This document shows positions 8,033 to 16,318 of a stretch of 42,629 nt of DNA, piece after piece. The notes below the pieces were generated by a model. It ran no database searches, was not told the DNA's origin, and saw only the letters and a program-made list of their open reading frames with translations. Both the position numbers and the translations under genes were made by a program. The stretch is taken from assembly GCA_017384225.1 (NCBI GenBank), contig JAFNUD010000110.1, positions 1 through 42,629 on the forward strand. The letters are read 5' to 3'. Numbering within the stretch: the first letter of the stretch is position 1; each line of letters begins with the position of its first letter. Origin of the DNA: Paludibacteraceae bacterium. Its GTDB lineage: Bacteria; Bacteroidota; Bacteroidia; Bacteroidales; Paludibacteraceae.

Positions 8033-9571
8033 ATGCAGTGGTTACAACTCATACTCGCCCTTAGTATCCTCGTGGTGATTCACGAGTTAGGACATTTTCT
8101 CTTTGCGCGATTATTTAAAGTGCGCGTGGAGAAGTTCTATATGTTTTTTAATCCTAAATTTTCTATTATCCGTGCTAAGAAGATCAATAATAAGTGGCAA
8201 ATAAAGTTCTTCGCACCCAATATTGAGCCTTCAATAGTACCTGTATTGGATAGCATAGGTAATGAGAAGAAGGATGAGAAGGGACAAACCATCTATCGTC
8301 CTATGACAGATGAAGAACTGGCAACTCTGCCTGAGGACGATTGGCGTCGTTATCCTGATAATACAGAGTGGGGACTTGGTTGGGTGCCTTTTGGTGGTTA
8401 TTGTGCGATTGCAGGTATGGTGGATGAGACTAAATCAGCTACTGACCTGCCCACTGAGCCTCAATCATGGGAGTTCCGTTCTAAGAATGTATGGCAACGC
8501 CTTTGTATCATCATCGGTGGTATATTAGTGAATTTCGTGGCTGCGCTCTTTATCTTTGGAATGGTACTCTTCGCATGGGGCAAAGATGCACTGCCGCTGA
8601 ACCAAGTACACACAGGACTTTACTACTCCGATATACTTGTAGGCGAGGGGTTTGAACAGAAAGATAAAGTGTTATCTATCAATGGTGTAGAACCACAGAC
8701 ATTAGGTGAGATAACACAGGCTATCATTCTAGAAGGACAGCGCGACGTATTGGTGCTTCGTGGCGAGGACACTATGTCTCTCACTATGTCTGAGGATTTA
8801 GGCAAACGCTTCTTGGCATTGCAAAACGATTTCGATGCTGTAGAACGCGAGAAAGCACGTCAGGATAAGTATTATACTAAGCGTAGTTATACCTTGCTTT
8901 CCTACTATATGCCATATATAGTGGATACAGTCATTCCTGGTGGAGCAGCATCTTATGCAGATATACGCAAAGGGGATATGCTTACTGCTATCAATGGCAC
9001 ACCTTGTCCATGTTTTGCGCAAGTTACTCCATTGCTTGCGCAGTATCCATGTGATAGCGTTACGATCTCCTACACGCGCGATACATTATTATTAGAGACA
9101 CGTCTCTTTATTGGCGACCAAGCAAAATTGGGAGTAGGTGGTGTATTGCCATGGCAGTATTACACACCAGTGCATACCAGTTATACTTTCTTTGAGGCTA
9201 TCCCAGCAGGTATTCGACTGGGTTGGGATCAGTTGGTTATGTACGTGAAGCAGTTCCGTTTAGTCTTTACGAAAGAAGGTGCACAAAGTGTGGGCGGTTT
9301 TGGAGCGATTAGCAATATGTTCCCAGATGTGTGGGATTGGCAATCATTCTGGTACATGACCGCATTCCTCAGTTTGATATTGGCGTTTATGAACTTCTTG
9401 CCTATTCCTGCGCTGGACGGTGGGTATATTTTGTTCCTGCTGTGGGAGATTATCACTCGTCGCAAACCAAGTGATAAGTTCCTTGAAGTGGCAAATACAA
9501 TCGGCTTCTGGCTCTTGCTTGCTCTGCTTATATTTGCAAATGGTAATGATATTTTTAAAGCATTCTTTTAA
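8033..9571 (+). CDS. rseP: RseP-type site-2 intramembrane zinc metalloprotease
   Basis: An intramembrane protease of the RseP/S2P family, which cleaves anti-sigma factors and signal peptide remnants in the inner membrane. The zinc motif HELGH is in VVIHELGHFLFARLF in the first membrane helix (about residues 18-22). The second active-site element is FLPIPALDGGYILF near residue 465. Two PDZ-like segments lie between (around VDTVIPGGAASYADIRKGD). At 512 residues it is longer than proteobacterial RseP; the extra 60 or so residues between HELGH and PFGGYCAIAGM (about 35-120) are the insertion usual in Bacteroidota. The next gene's ATG follows only 2 bases after the stop, so co-translation is likely. 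Confidence 0.97.
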   Translation: MQWLQLILALSILVVIHELGHFLFARLFKVRVEKFYMFFNPKFSIIRAKKINNKWQIKFFAPNIEPSIVPVLDSIGNEKKDEKGQTIYRPMTDEELATLPEDDWRRYPDNTEWGLGWVPFGGYCAIAGMVDETKSATDLPTEPQSWEFRSKNVWQRLCIIIGGILVNFVAALFIFGMVLFAWGKDALPLNQVHTGLYYSDILVGEGFEQKDKVLSINGVEPQTLGEITQAIILEGQRDVLVLRGEDTMSLTMSEDLGKRFLALQNDFDAVEREKARQDKYYTKRSYTLLSYYMPYIVDTVIPGGAASYADIRKGDMLTAINGTPCPCFAQVTPLLAQYPCDSVTISYTRDTLLLETRLFIGDQAKLGVGGVLPWQYYTPVHTSYTFFEAIPAGIRLGWDQLVMYVKQFRLVFTKEGAQSVGGFGAISNMFPDVWDWQSFWYMTAFLSLILAFMNFLPIPALDGGYILFLLWEIITRRKPSDKFLEVANTIGFWLLLALLIFANGNDIFKAFF

Positions 9572-9573
9572 TT

Positions 9574-10155
9574 ATGGATGGAGTTTTTGTTCATGAATCA
9601 TCTTATGTAGATGATAATTGTCTGATAGGAAATGGTACTAAGATTTGGCATTTCTCGCATATCATGTCTGGTTGCCAGATAGGTGAGGATTGCAATATTG
9701 GACAGAACGTAGTAGTATCGCCAGGTGTGGTGCTTGGGCACAACTGCAAGGTGCAGAATAATGTGTCGATATATACAGGTGTTCGCTGTGGTGATGATGT
9801 GTTTCTCGGTCCAAGTATGGTATTTACCAATGTGATTAATCCGCGTTCTGCTATTTCTCGCAAAGATGAATACAAAGATACATTCATTCATCGTGGAGCA
9901 TCTGTAGGTGCTAATGCTACTATCGTATGTGGAAACTCACTTGGCGAATACTGCCTCATTGGTGCAGGATCGGTGGTAACGAAGGATGTGCCTGCTTTTG
10001 CATTGATGGTAGGTAATCCAGCGCGTAGAGTAGGATGGGTTAGCCGTCATGGTGAGAAACTCCGTTTTGACAAAGAGGGCTTTGCTACTTGCCCTGCGAC
10101 AGGCGAAAAGTACCAATTAGTCAATGATTTGTGTCAATTAATTCAAAATTCATAA
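9574..10155 (+). CDS. WbpD/WlbB-like N-acetyltransferase (left-handed beta-helix)
   Basis: A 193-residue hexapeptide-repeat acyltransferase. Repeats of the type IGEDCNIGQNVVV, LGHNCKVQNNVSI and CGDDVFLGP build the beta-helix. The start FVHESSYVDDNCLIGNGT, then KIWHFSHIMSGCQIG and VFTNVINPRS, closely resembles WbpD/WlbB, which acetylates UDP-2-acetamido-3-amino-glucuronate during surface polysaccharide synthesis. The substrate is inferred; it could act on another UDP-amino sugar. No other genes for that sugar pathway are nearby, which is unusual. The last codons (IQNS, stop) come from an AT-rich short repeat also found inside rnpB. It is tightly coupled to rseP. Confidence 0.85.
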   Translation: MDGVFVHESSYVDDNCLIGNGTKIWHFSHIMSGCQIGEDCNIGQNVVVSPGVVLGHNCKVQNNVSIYTGVRCGDDVFLGPSMVFTNVINPRSAISRKDEYKDTFIHRGASVGANATIVCGNSLGEYCLIGAGSVVTKDVPAFALMVGNPARRVGWVSRHGEKLRFDKEGFATCPATGEKYQLVNDLCQLIQNS

Positions 10156-10167
10156 ATTCAAAATTCT
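10137..10167. repeat. Short AT-rich direct repeat (ATTCAAAATTC x2)
   Basis: Two copies of the 11-mer ATTCAAAATTC (10141-10151 and 10156-10166) lie across the wbpD-like stop codon and the spacer before the DUF4293 gene. The 15-mer TAAATTCAAAATTCT at 10153-10167 recurs exactly at 15743-15757 inside rnpB, so both belong to one short-repeat family. Confidence 0.75.
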
Positions 10168-10169
10168 CG

Positions 10170-10622
10170 ATGATTCAACGAATTCAAACTCTTTACCTCT
10201 TGTTGGTAGTAATATTAGGCACTTTAGTGTGTGTCTTTTCTCCTGTACAATTTTTATTGCCAGAAGGCACAGCCTATTTTAGTTTGCAAACTTTTGACAA
10301 ATGGCCGTTAGCAGTTATTAGTATTGCCATTCCATTATTGGCTATGATCAATATTTTTCTTTTCCGTCACCGCATGGTGCAAGCGCGTTTGAATGTAGTG
10401 AATGCTATTTTATGTTTAGGGCATTGCTCTCTCTTTGCGTTGTATATTACCTTTGTGGTAAAGGGCTACGAACCTATCCATGGCATGTTGTTGGCGGCTT
10501 CGGAGTGGTACCTTACGATATGGGCAGCAGTGCCATTGGTAAACATCGTATTGCTGATGATGGCTACTCGTCGTATTCTAAAAGACGAAGCACTTGTTCG
10601 TGCTGCCGATCGATTGAGATGA
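10170..10622 (+). CDS. DUF4293 family integral membrane protein
   Basis: A 150-residue protein with four predicted membrane helices (about 5-25, 45-65, 75-95 and 115-135) and a short basic C-terminus. The start MIQRIQTLYLLLVVILG is the characteristic beginning of the DUF4293 family, restricted to Bacteroidota and of unknown function. I placed the start at 10170 because the family begins there; the 13 upstream codons are only repeat sequence. It follows the WbpD-like gene by 14 bases and is the last intact gene of the run. A remnant of an unrelated secreted protein overlaps its stop. Confidence 0.88.
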   Translation: MIQRIQTLYLLLVVILGTLVCVFSPVQFLLPEGTAYFSLQTFDKWPLAVISIAIPLLAMINIFLFRHRMVQARLNVVNAILCLGHCSLFALYITFVVKGYEPIHGMLLAASEWYLTIWAAVPLVNIVLLMMATRRILKDEALVRAADRLR

Positions 10623-10707
10623 ATACAGTCAGATTATCCACGATAATCAACTTCTCATCCTCTGTGATGGCAAGACTTACAACGCTCAGGGAGTACAGTT
10701 TCAGTAA
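10618..10707 (+). pseudogene. Remnant: C-terminal tail of a secreted protein
   Basis: Reading from 10618 in a frame different from the DUF4293 gene gives a 29-residue peptide containing DNQLLILCDGKTYNAQGVQF and then a stop (10705-10707). It has no start codon and is closed upstream by TGA at 10615-10617. The pattern closely matches the C-terminus of the secreted endonuclease at 28214-30070 (GQLLINHNGRTYNAQGIPLY). Such tails end many exported Bacteroidales proteins. The simplest reading is that a deletion fused the DUF4293 gene to the last 29 codons of a lost exported-protein gene. Confidence 0.65.
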
Positions 10708-10729
10708 TAACCAATAAATATATCGTTAC

Positions 10730-10772
10730 AAATAAAATAGCGCGGGACTCCAAATTCCGCGCTATTTTATTT
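10730..10772. terminator. Bidirectional intrinsic terminator
   Basis: A perfect 16-base-pair inverted repeat with arms 10730-10745 and 10757-10772 and an 11-base loop. The GC-rich core is AGCGCGG/CCGCGCT; the outer part is A-rich on the left and T-rich on the right, so it can terminate in both directions. It lies between convergent DUF4293 and nhaC-type genes, as expected. Confidence 0.9.
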
Positions 10773-10816
10773 ATATTATTGATTTATTATCTCCAAAAAT
10801 TTTGCTTAATTTGTTT

Positions 10817-12079
10817 TCAACTATATTTGCGTGGATAGCGCAGGAAAATACCGATTAGCGCAACTGCGCCTAATGCCATAGGGTAGTATAGATAACCCAT
10901 AATCTCAAATGGTGTGATAGCAGCTAATCCTGCTGCCATTAGCAATTGTGCGCCATATGGTATTAAGCCTTGCGCGAAGCAACTAAAAGTGTCTAACAAT
11001 GAAGCACTCAAGCGTTTATCAATACCATATTGATCGGCAATCTCACGTGCCATCGGTCCTACAGATACCAAAGCAATGGTATTGTTAGCTGTACATAGGT
11101 CAGCTAATATCACCAAGATTGCAATAGTCAGTTTCGCACCGCGTTTACTATTGATATGCATGGTCAGCACACGAATGAGGTAGTCGATACCACCATTATG
11201 TCGAATCAGTGCCAACATTCCGCCAGCCAACAAGGTGACAATAATCAGTTCGCTCATACCCATGATACCTTCTCCCATAGCACTCATACCGCTAATCCAA
11301 TCAAAATCGCCACTCATCATGCCTATTCCACCTGCCAATAGAATACCGATTAGCAAGACCACCAGCACGTTTACACCTGCAATAGCAAGTACCAATACTG
11401 TTAAGTAAGGAATCACTTTATACCACTCCAATAGGGGGACTTCGGTAGGAACTTGCACATCTTTTCCGATAAAAATATAGACAACGAGTACCAACAACGC
11501 AGCAGGTAAAACCAACCATATGTTGGCTTTGAATTTATCATTCATCTTGCAGCCTTGCGTTTGTGTAGCAACAATGGTGGTATCAGAGATAAACGACAGA
11601 TTATCACCGAAAAATGCACCGCCTACAACAATCGCTACCATCATGGGTAGGGTAGTGCCCGTCTGTTCGGCTATACCTATAGCCACAGGCGTGAGTGCTA
11701 CTACAGTACCTACTGATGTACCGATGGATAATGATATGAAGCATGCTGCTATAAAAAGACCTGGCAATAGCATGCTCGAAGGCAAGAAACGAAGAGTTAG
11801 ATTGACAGTGGCATCGATGGCCCCCATTTGTCCTGCAATCTTAGCAAAAGCACCTGCTAAAACAAAAATCCACACCATAAGCATAATATTTTCGTTGCCT
11901 GCACCGCGTGAGAAAATGTTTATTCGTTCTCTTAGCTGTAGCTTAGGTGTGGTACAGATACCATATGCGGAAGCGATTAGAAACGCCACAGTTAGTGGTA
12001 ACTTATAGAAGTCGCCCGCAATGAGCGACCCTACAAGATACACAATCATAAATACTATGAATGGAGACAGTGCCAGCAT
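10817..12079 (-). CDS. NhaC-family Na+/H+ antiporter-like transporter
   Basis: A 420-residue inner-membrane transporter with about 11 hydrophobic helices. Family-typical segments are IALSIGTSVGTVVALTP-like FISLSIGTSVGTVVALTP, then VVGGAFFGDNLSFISDTTI with conserved acidic and Asn residues in the membrane, and a later VILADLCTANNTIALVSVGP. These fit the NhaC Na+/H+ antiporter superfamily; relatives can exchange other cations or carboxylates, so the substrate is uncertain. Its ATG abuts the ettA stop with no spacing, so it is translated as the last gene of a susA-ettA-nhaC unit. The bidirectional terminator at 10730-10772 ends it. Confidence 0.9.
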   Translation of the reverse strand: MLALSPFIVFMIVYLVGSLIAGDFYKLPLTVAFLIASAYGICTTPKLQLRERINIFSRGAGNENIMLMVWIFVLAGAFAKIAGQMGAIDATVNLTLRFLPSSMLLPGLFIAACFISLSIGTSVGTVVALTPVAIGIAEQTGTTLPMMVAIVVGGAFFGDNLSFISDTTIVATQTQGCKMNDKFKANIWLVLPAALLVLVVYIFIGKDVQVPTEVPLLEWYKVIPYLTVLVLAIAGVNVLVVLLIGILLAGGIGMMSGDFDWISGMSAMGEGIMGMSELIIVTLLAGGMLALIRHNGGIDYLIRVLTMHINSKRGAKLTIAILVILADLCTANNTIALVSVGPMAREIADQYGIDKRLSASLLDTFSCFAQGLIPYGAQLLMAAGLAAITPFEIMGYLYYPMALGAVALIGIFLRYPRKYS

Positions 12080-13750
12080 TTATGTCAAACTGCGATAGCG
12101 AACGCGTTTAGGTTCAGCATCTTCGCCCAAGCGCATTTTCTTATGTGCCTCATATTCAGAGTAACTACCTTCGTACCAATAGAGTTTGCTATCTCCCTCA
12201 AAGGCAAGGATATGTGTACAAATACGATCAAGGAACCAACGGTCATGGCTTATCACCACGGCACAACCTGCAAAGTTTTCCAAACCTTCTTCCAATGCAC
12301 GAAGCGTATTCACATCAATATCATTGGTCGGCTCATCAAGAAGGAGTACATTGGCTTCTGACTTCAATGTCAATGCCAAGTGCAGGCGATTGCGTTCTCC
12401 GCCTGAGAGTACACCGCACTTCTTCTCTTGGTCAGCACCAGTAAAATTGAAACGGCTGAGGTATGCGCGTGCATTGACCTCACGTCCACCAACGCGGATA
12501 TATTCGGTGCCTTCAGCGATAGTCTCATATACACTCTTGTTCGGGTCTATATTGGAGTGCACTTGATCCACATAACCCACTTTGACAGTCTCACCTACGG
12601 TAAATGTACCCTTGTCGGCTTGTTCCATGCCCATAATCATACGGAAGAGGGTAGTCTTACCCGCGCCGTTAGGACCGATAATACCAACGATGCCGTTAGG
12701 TGGCAACATAAAGTCAAGATCCTCGAATAGCAACTTATCGCCGAAGGCTTTGCTTACGCCCTCTGCATTGATAACCTTGTTACCCAAACGAGGTCCGTTA
12801 GGGATAAAAATCTCCAGTTTCTCCTCGCGCTCCTTTTGCTCTTCGTTGAGCATACGGTCGTAGGCAGCCAAACGAGCTTTACCTTTGGCTTGACGTGCTT
12901 TGGGTGCCATGCGAACCCATTCAAGCTCGCGTTCAAGGGTCTTGCGGCGCTTGCTGGCTTGCTTCTCTTCCATAGCCATGCGAGCAGTTTTCTGCTCCAA
13001 CCATGAAGAGTAGTTGCCTTTCCATGGAATGCCTTCGCCACGGTCGAGTTCGAGAATCCAACCAGCTACGTTGTCAAGGAAATAGCGGTCGTGGGTAATA
13101 CAGATTACTGTACCTGCATATTGGTGCAAGTGTTGCTCAAGCCAGTCGATAGACTCCGCGTCAAGGTGGTTTGTAGGCTCATCAAGAAGCAGAATATCAG
13201 GTTGTTGCAAGAGGAGTCGACACAATGCTACTCGGCGGCGCTCACCTCCTGATAGATGTTTTACTAAAGCATCATCGGCAGGGCAACGTAGCGCATCCAT
13301 AGCGCGATCAAGCTTGGTGTCTATATTCCATGCATCTACGCTATCAAGTTTGTCTTGCAGTTCGGCTTGGCGCGCAAGAAGCTTGTCGAAGTCGGCATCG
13401 GGCTCTGCGAATGCCATATTAATGGCATCGTACTCAGCGAGCATATCCATGATAGGTTGCACGCCTTCTTGTACACATTCGCGAACGGTTTTTTCAGGGT
13501 CGAGTTGTGGATCTTGCTCCAGATAACCTACACTATAACCTGGAGAGAAGACTACTTCGCCCTCGTAGTTCTTCTCAATGCCTGCGATAATTTTGAGCAG
13601 GGTTGACTTACCTGCGCCGTTGAGACCGATAATACCAATCTTAGCGCCGTAGAAAAAACTAAGGTAGATATTGTTGAGTACACGTTTTTGTGGTGAGAAG
13701 CTTTTGCTCACGCCCACCATAGAGAAAATAATTTTCTTATCGTCTGCCAT
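12080..13750 (-). CDS. ettA: Energy-dependent translational throttle protein EttA (ABC-F)
   Basis: EttA is an ABC-F ATPase that binds the ribosomal E site and gates entry into elongation according to the ATP/ADP ratio. The 556-residue length is typical. Two ATPase domains are visible: Walker A GLNGAGKSTLLKII and signature LSGGERRRVALCRLLL with LLLDEPTNHLDAES, then GPNGAGKTTLFRMI and LSGGERNRLHLAL with LLLDEPTNDIDVNTLRALEE. The arm/linker between them (about 240-310) is rich in Arg, Lys and Glu. The C-terminus AEPKRVRYRSLT matches EttA specifically. It starts 21 bases after the amylase gene's stop and abuts the antiporter gene. Confidence 0.98.
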   Translation of the reverse strand: MADDKKIIFSMVGVSKSFSPQKRVLNNIYLSFFYGAKIGIIGLNGAGKSTLLKIIAGIEKNYEGEVVFSPGYSVGYLEQDPQLDPEKTVRECVQEGVQPIMDMLAEYDAINMAFAEPDADFDKLLARQAELQDKLDSVDAWNIDTKLDRAMDALRCPADDALVKHLSGGERRRVALCRLLLQQPDILLLDEPTNHLDAESIDWLEQHLHQYAGTVICITHDRYFLDNVAGWILELDRGEGIPWKGNYSSWLEQKTARMAMEEKQASKRRKTLERELEWVRMAPKARQAKGKARLAAYDRMLNEEQKEREEKLEIFIPNGPRLGNKVINAEGVSKAFGDKLLFEDLDFMLPPNGIVGIIGPNGAGKTTLFRMIMGMEQADKGTFTVGETVKVGYVDQVHSNIDPNKSVYETIAEGTEYIRVGGREVNARAYLSRFNFTGADQEKKCGVLSGGERNRLHLALTLKSEANVLLLDEPTNDIDVNTLRALEEGLENFAGCAVVISHDRWFLDRICTHILAFEGDSKLYWYEGSYSEYEAHKKMRLGEDAEPKRVRYRSLT

Positions 13751-13771
13751 ATAATCTTAATATCTAACTAC

Positions 13772-15616
13772 TTATTTGCTGAGTTTTACAATCAAGGTTG
13801 ATAATGGTGCTACCACTAAGTCTGTTTTGCTCAAATCTACACTTTCGCCTGTCATGATATCTGTGCCAACAGGGTTATACTTACTGATAATCTCTGCATA
13901 GTTGGCAGTTGGAATAGTGCGGTTGTCTGCGCTAGCATTAGCAAATACAAATACGGCTCCCTCGTCGGTATAACGGAAGAATGCGTATGTGTTGTCGCGC
14001 GACATAAAGTGCATAGTCTTACCTGTATGAATTATAGGTTCGCTCTTACGCCATTGGAAGAGACGGCTTTGGTAGTCGTACATATCTTGCATTTCTGCAG
14101 TCACTTGCTCTCCGAGTGGCAAAGGCATACGGAGGGTAGAGTGTCCCATTCTGCGATCTGCAGAGGTCATGGCGTACTCGTCACCGTAGAATACTTGTGG
14201 GATACCGCGCATGGTCGCCAAGAGTGCATATGCTAATTTTACACGGCGTGGGTCTTGGTCTTTCACTGCATCGGTGATGCGATCCATGTCGTGGTTGCCG
14301 AGCATGATAAGGATGTTGTTGACATCAGCGTACATATAATCCATTGTTAACACATCGTACACGCGTGTAAGGCCACCGCCCCAACCTTGGTTGTCGCTTT
14401 CCAATGCTTGACGAATAGCCTCTTCCAATGGGAAGTCCATCACGCTTGGCAAGTGGCTATCGAAACCGTTGTGGTTTTTTGCGCCTGATTGCCAGTATGC
14501 TACTGCTGGTGTAGGGCGTGTCCAACATTCTCCTACGATGTTGAAGTTAGGGTATTCATCCATGATAGCTTTTACCCATTCGCTACCAGGAATCATCTCA
14601 ATGTATGGATAGGTATCCACACGCAAGCCGTCAAGGTTAGCGTACTCAATCCACCAGATTGCCCATTGTTGGAAATACTTGAGCAGATCCTTGTTCTCAA
14701 GGTTCATATCTGGCATTGGACGATCAAACCAACCGCGGTTAGACAACTGACGATCGTATTGCGATGCGTTGATATCGTAGTTCGCGGAGAACACGTTGTG
14801 TGTATTGGTAAACTCGTCAAACTGATTGATCCAATCTTGGTATGGCAGGTCGTTCATCCACCAGTGTGTGCCACCGCAGTGGTTTGGTACCATATCCATG
14901 ATGAACTTGATACCTTTTTCGTGTGCTTTCTCCACCATTTCGCGATAGAGTTCGTTGCTTCCGTAGCGAGGATCAATGTGGTAGTAGTCGGAGCAAGCAT
15001 AGCCGTGGTATGACCACGCAGCCTCGTTGTCTTCGAGGAGTGGGGTAGGCCAAATGGCGGTTGCTCCCAATTGTGCGATATGGTCAAGTGAGTTAATAAT
15101 ACCTTGAATATCACCTCCGAAACGTCCGTGGATATTATCTTTGTCAGCAGGTTCTGCCATTTGAGGTAGGGTGTTGTTGCTCTCATCGCCATCTACAAAG
15201 CGGTCTGACATGATGAGGTAGATCATATCGCTTGAATTGAATCCTTGACGCTCACGGCTACCTTCGCGGCGGGTATGGATAGTGTAATCCATTTTTGAGG
15301 TATATTTACCTTTTTTGAGGGTGATACGATAGTTACCTGCTTGATTTACTGCCAAATCTACGAATAGATAGTTTGGATTTTCTGCATTGTGTTGACTCTT
15401 GACTACCAAACCAGTGCAATCGCCTTTGACAACTTTGCCATTGTTGAGTTGTTGAATTGTCACTTGCGCATCGGCGAGATCTTCACCGTGGAGCAAAAGG
15501 GTGAGTGGGCAGTTCATCTCTGTCCACCAACAGAGGGGTTCTGCGCGATCAATGCGTGGTTTAGCACTGAGCGTGATAGCACTGAAAAGTGCAACGAATA
15601 GGAATAGTTTTTTCAT
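13772..15616 (-). CDS. Periplasmic GH13 alpha-amylase / neopullulanase (SusA-like)
   Basis: A 614-residue exported glycoside hydrolase. It has a signal peptide (about 1-18), an N-terminal cyclomaltodextrinase-type beta domain (about 22-120) and a GH13 TIM barrel. Catalytic residues are visible: nucleophile Asp in DGLRVDTYPY, acid/base Glu in NIVGECWT, stabilising Asp in LGNHDMDRI, plus DMVPNHCG and RFGGDIQGI. A C-terminal beta domain completes the length. It resembles Bacteroides SusA, which splits starch oligosaccharides in the periplasm. No susC/susD pair is nearby, so it is not in a full starch-utilisation locus here. It leads an apparent operon with ettA, an unexpected partner. Confidence 0.93.
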   Translation of the reverse strand: MKKLFLFVALFSAITLSAKPRIDRAEPLCWWTEMNCPLTLLLHGEDLADAQVTIQQLNNGKVVKGDCTGLVVKSQHNAENPNYLFVDLAVNQAGNYRITLKKGKYTSKMDYTIHTRREGSRERQGFNSSDMIYLIMSDRFVDGDESNNTLPQMAEPADKDNIHGRFGGDIQGIINSLDHIAQLGATAIWPTPLLEDNEAAWSYHGYACSDYYHIDPRYGSNELYREMVEKAHEKGIKFIMDMVPNHCGGTHWWMNDLPYQDWINQFDEFTNTHNVFSANYDINASQYDRQLSNRGWFDRPMPDMNLENKDLLKYFQQWAIWWIEYANLDGLRVDTYPYIEMIPGSEWVKAIMDEYPNFNIVGECWTRPTPAVAYWQSGAKNHNGFDSHLPSVMDFPLEEAIRQALESDNQGWGGGLTRVYDVLTMDYMYADVNNILIMLGNHDMDRITDAVKDQDPRRVKLAYALLATMRGIPQVFYGDEYAMTSADRRMGHSTLRMPLPLGEQVTAEMQDMYDYQSRLFQWRKSEPIIHTGKTMHFMSRDNTYAFFRYTDEGAVFVFANASADNRTIPTANYAEIISKYNPVGTDIMTGESVDLSKTDLVVAPLSTLIVKLSK

Positions 15617-15640
15617 TGTTGATTGTAATTATGGTTATTT

Positions 15641-15679
15641 CTTAATGTCTTTCTCGCTGAGAACTTTTGGGACATTAAG
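15641..15679. repeat. Inverted repeat between rnpB 3' end and the amylase gene
   Basis: CTTAATGTC (15641-15649) and GACATTAAG (15671-15679) are perfect 9-base arms. An inner TCTC-GCT-GAGA stem lies between them. No T-run follows on the minus strand, so it is a weak terminator candidate for rnpB. It could instead be a processing hairpin or an operator for the amylase gene, which starts 25 bases away. Confidence 0.5.
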
Positions 15680-15729
15680 GTTGTTATTATTCAAAGAAAA
15701 CAGCACATCTATAAGCCGGGTTCTGTACC

Positions 15730-15770
15730 AAATTCTTAATTCTAAATTCAAAATTCTAAATTCATAATTA
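15730..15770. repeat. AT-rich short repeat inside rnpB, 3' arm
   Basis: On the minus strand, units like GAATTTAGAATT and GAATTTTGAATT alternate over about 41 bases where other RNase P RNAs have a short stem-loop before ACAGAACC. A 15-mer in it (15743-15757) is identical to one at 10153-10167 between two protein genes. Confidence 0.75.
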
Positions 15771-16026
15771 ACTCTGGCGTCTATCATTAATCTTGAGCGT
15801 CGTATTACTACGTGCTTCTATTGCTTCCTACCCTCCAGCTTGCGCGAGCAACGCTCAAACACTGGTTTACTTGGAATTGCAGCTCACCGTATGCTCGTAT
15901 CACTTCCTCTTTTGCAAGATTGTTCGTCACTTTTGCAGGGACCAAACATTGCTGCCTGACGGCCGTTAACCGCGATGGTGCTCTATGCTGCCCGGACTTT
16001 CCTCGTCGTAGGGGATTAATTTAGTT

Positions 16027-16054
16027 ACAAACTATGAGTTATAAACTATGAATT
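16027..16054. repeat. Tandem 14-mer inside rnpB, 5' arm (P3 loop)
   Basis: Two adjacent 14-mers, ACAAACTATGAGTT (16027-16040) and ATAAACTATGAATT (16041-16054), match at 12 of 14 positions. They sit in the terminal part of a stem whose base pairs GTAAGGGA with TCCCCTAC around them. Confidence 0.7.
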
Positions 16055-16237
16055 TCTTCCCTTACTCCGCGATAGACCGATGTACTGTTTCAATGTTCGC
16101 TTTCGTTTCTTAATCGAAACGTAGCTTCGTGTTCTGTTTAATCCTACCGATAGCCTCGTGGGGTTGAGGTAAGAGGAGAAATGGTATTCGCCCTAAATTG
16201 CGCAGCGATTTTTTTCGATAAGCCCATTCCGACGAAG

Positions 16238-16308
16238 AGCGGCATACGGGAATCGAACCCGCCTCCTCGGCTTGGGAAGCCGATGCACTACCGATGTGCT
16301 AATGCCGC
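16238..16308 (-). tRNA. tRNA-Gly (anticodon CCC)
   Basis: On the minus strand the 71-base sequence folds as a tRNA. The acceptor stem is GCGGCAT/ATGCCGC, the D stem GCAC/GTGC, and the anticodon stem TCGGC/GCCGA around loop TTCCCAA (anticodon CCC). The T arm has TTCGATT. Discriminator base is T and CCA is not encoded. CCC reads glycine GGG codons. A consensus promoter ends 11 bases upstream. Confidence 0.96.
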
Positions 16309-16318
16309 AATTTGGGTG

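Larger units (their letters stand above)
15696..16092 (-). ncRNA. rnpB: RNase P RNA (type A-like) with AT-rich repeat insertions
   Basis: The catalytic RNA of RNase P, which trims tRNA 5' leaders. On the minus strand the conserved GAGGAAAGTCCGGGC block lies near the 5' end (about 16012-15996) and ACAGAACCCGGCTTATAG near the 3' end. I set the ends by pairing P1: GAAACAGTACATC (16091-16079) pairs with GATGTGCTGTTTTC (15709-15696). The length of about 397 bases includes two AT-rich inserts: one in a stem just before GAGGAAAG (P3 position) and one just before ACAGAACC (P19-like position). Both are built of short direct repeats. No clear promoter precedes it; tRNA-Gly lies 145 bases upstream on the same strand. 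Confidence 0.95.

Noticed and set aside
11520-12008. 162-residue plus-strand frame inside the antiporter gene
   Set aside because: Antisense to a clear membrane transporter; no start signals or domain.
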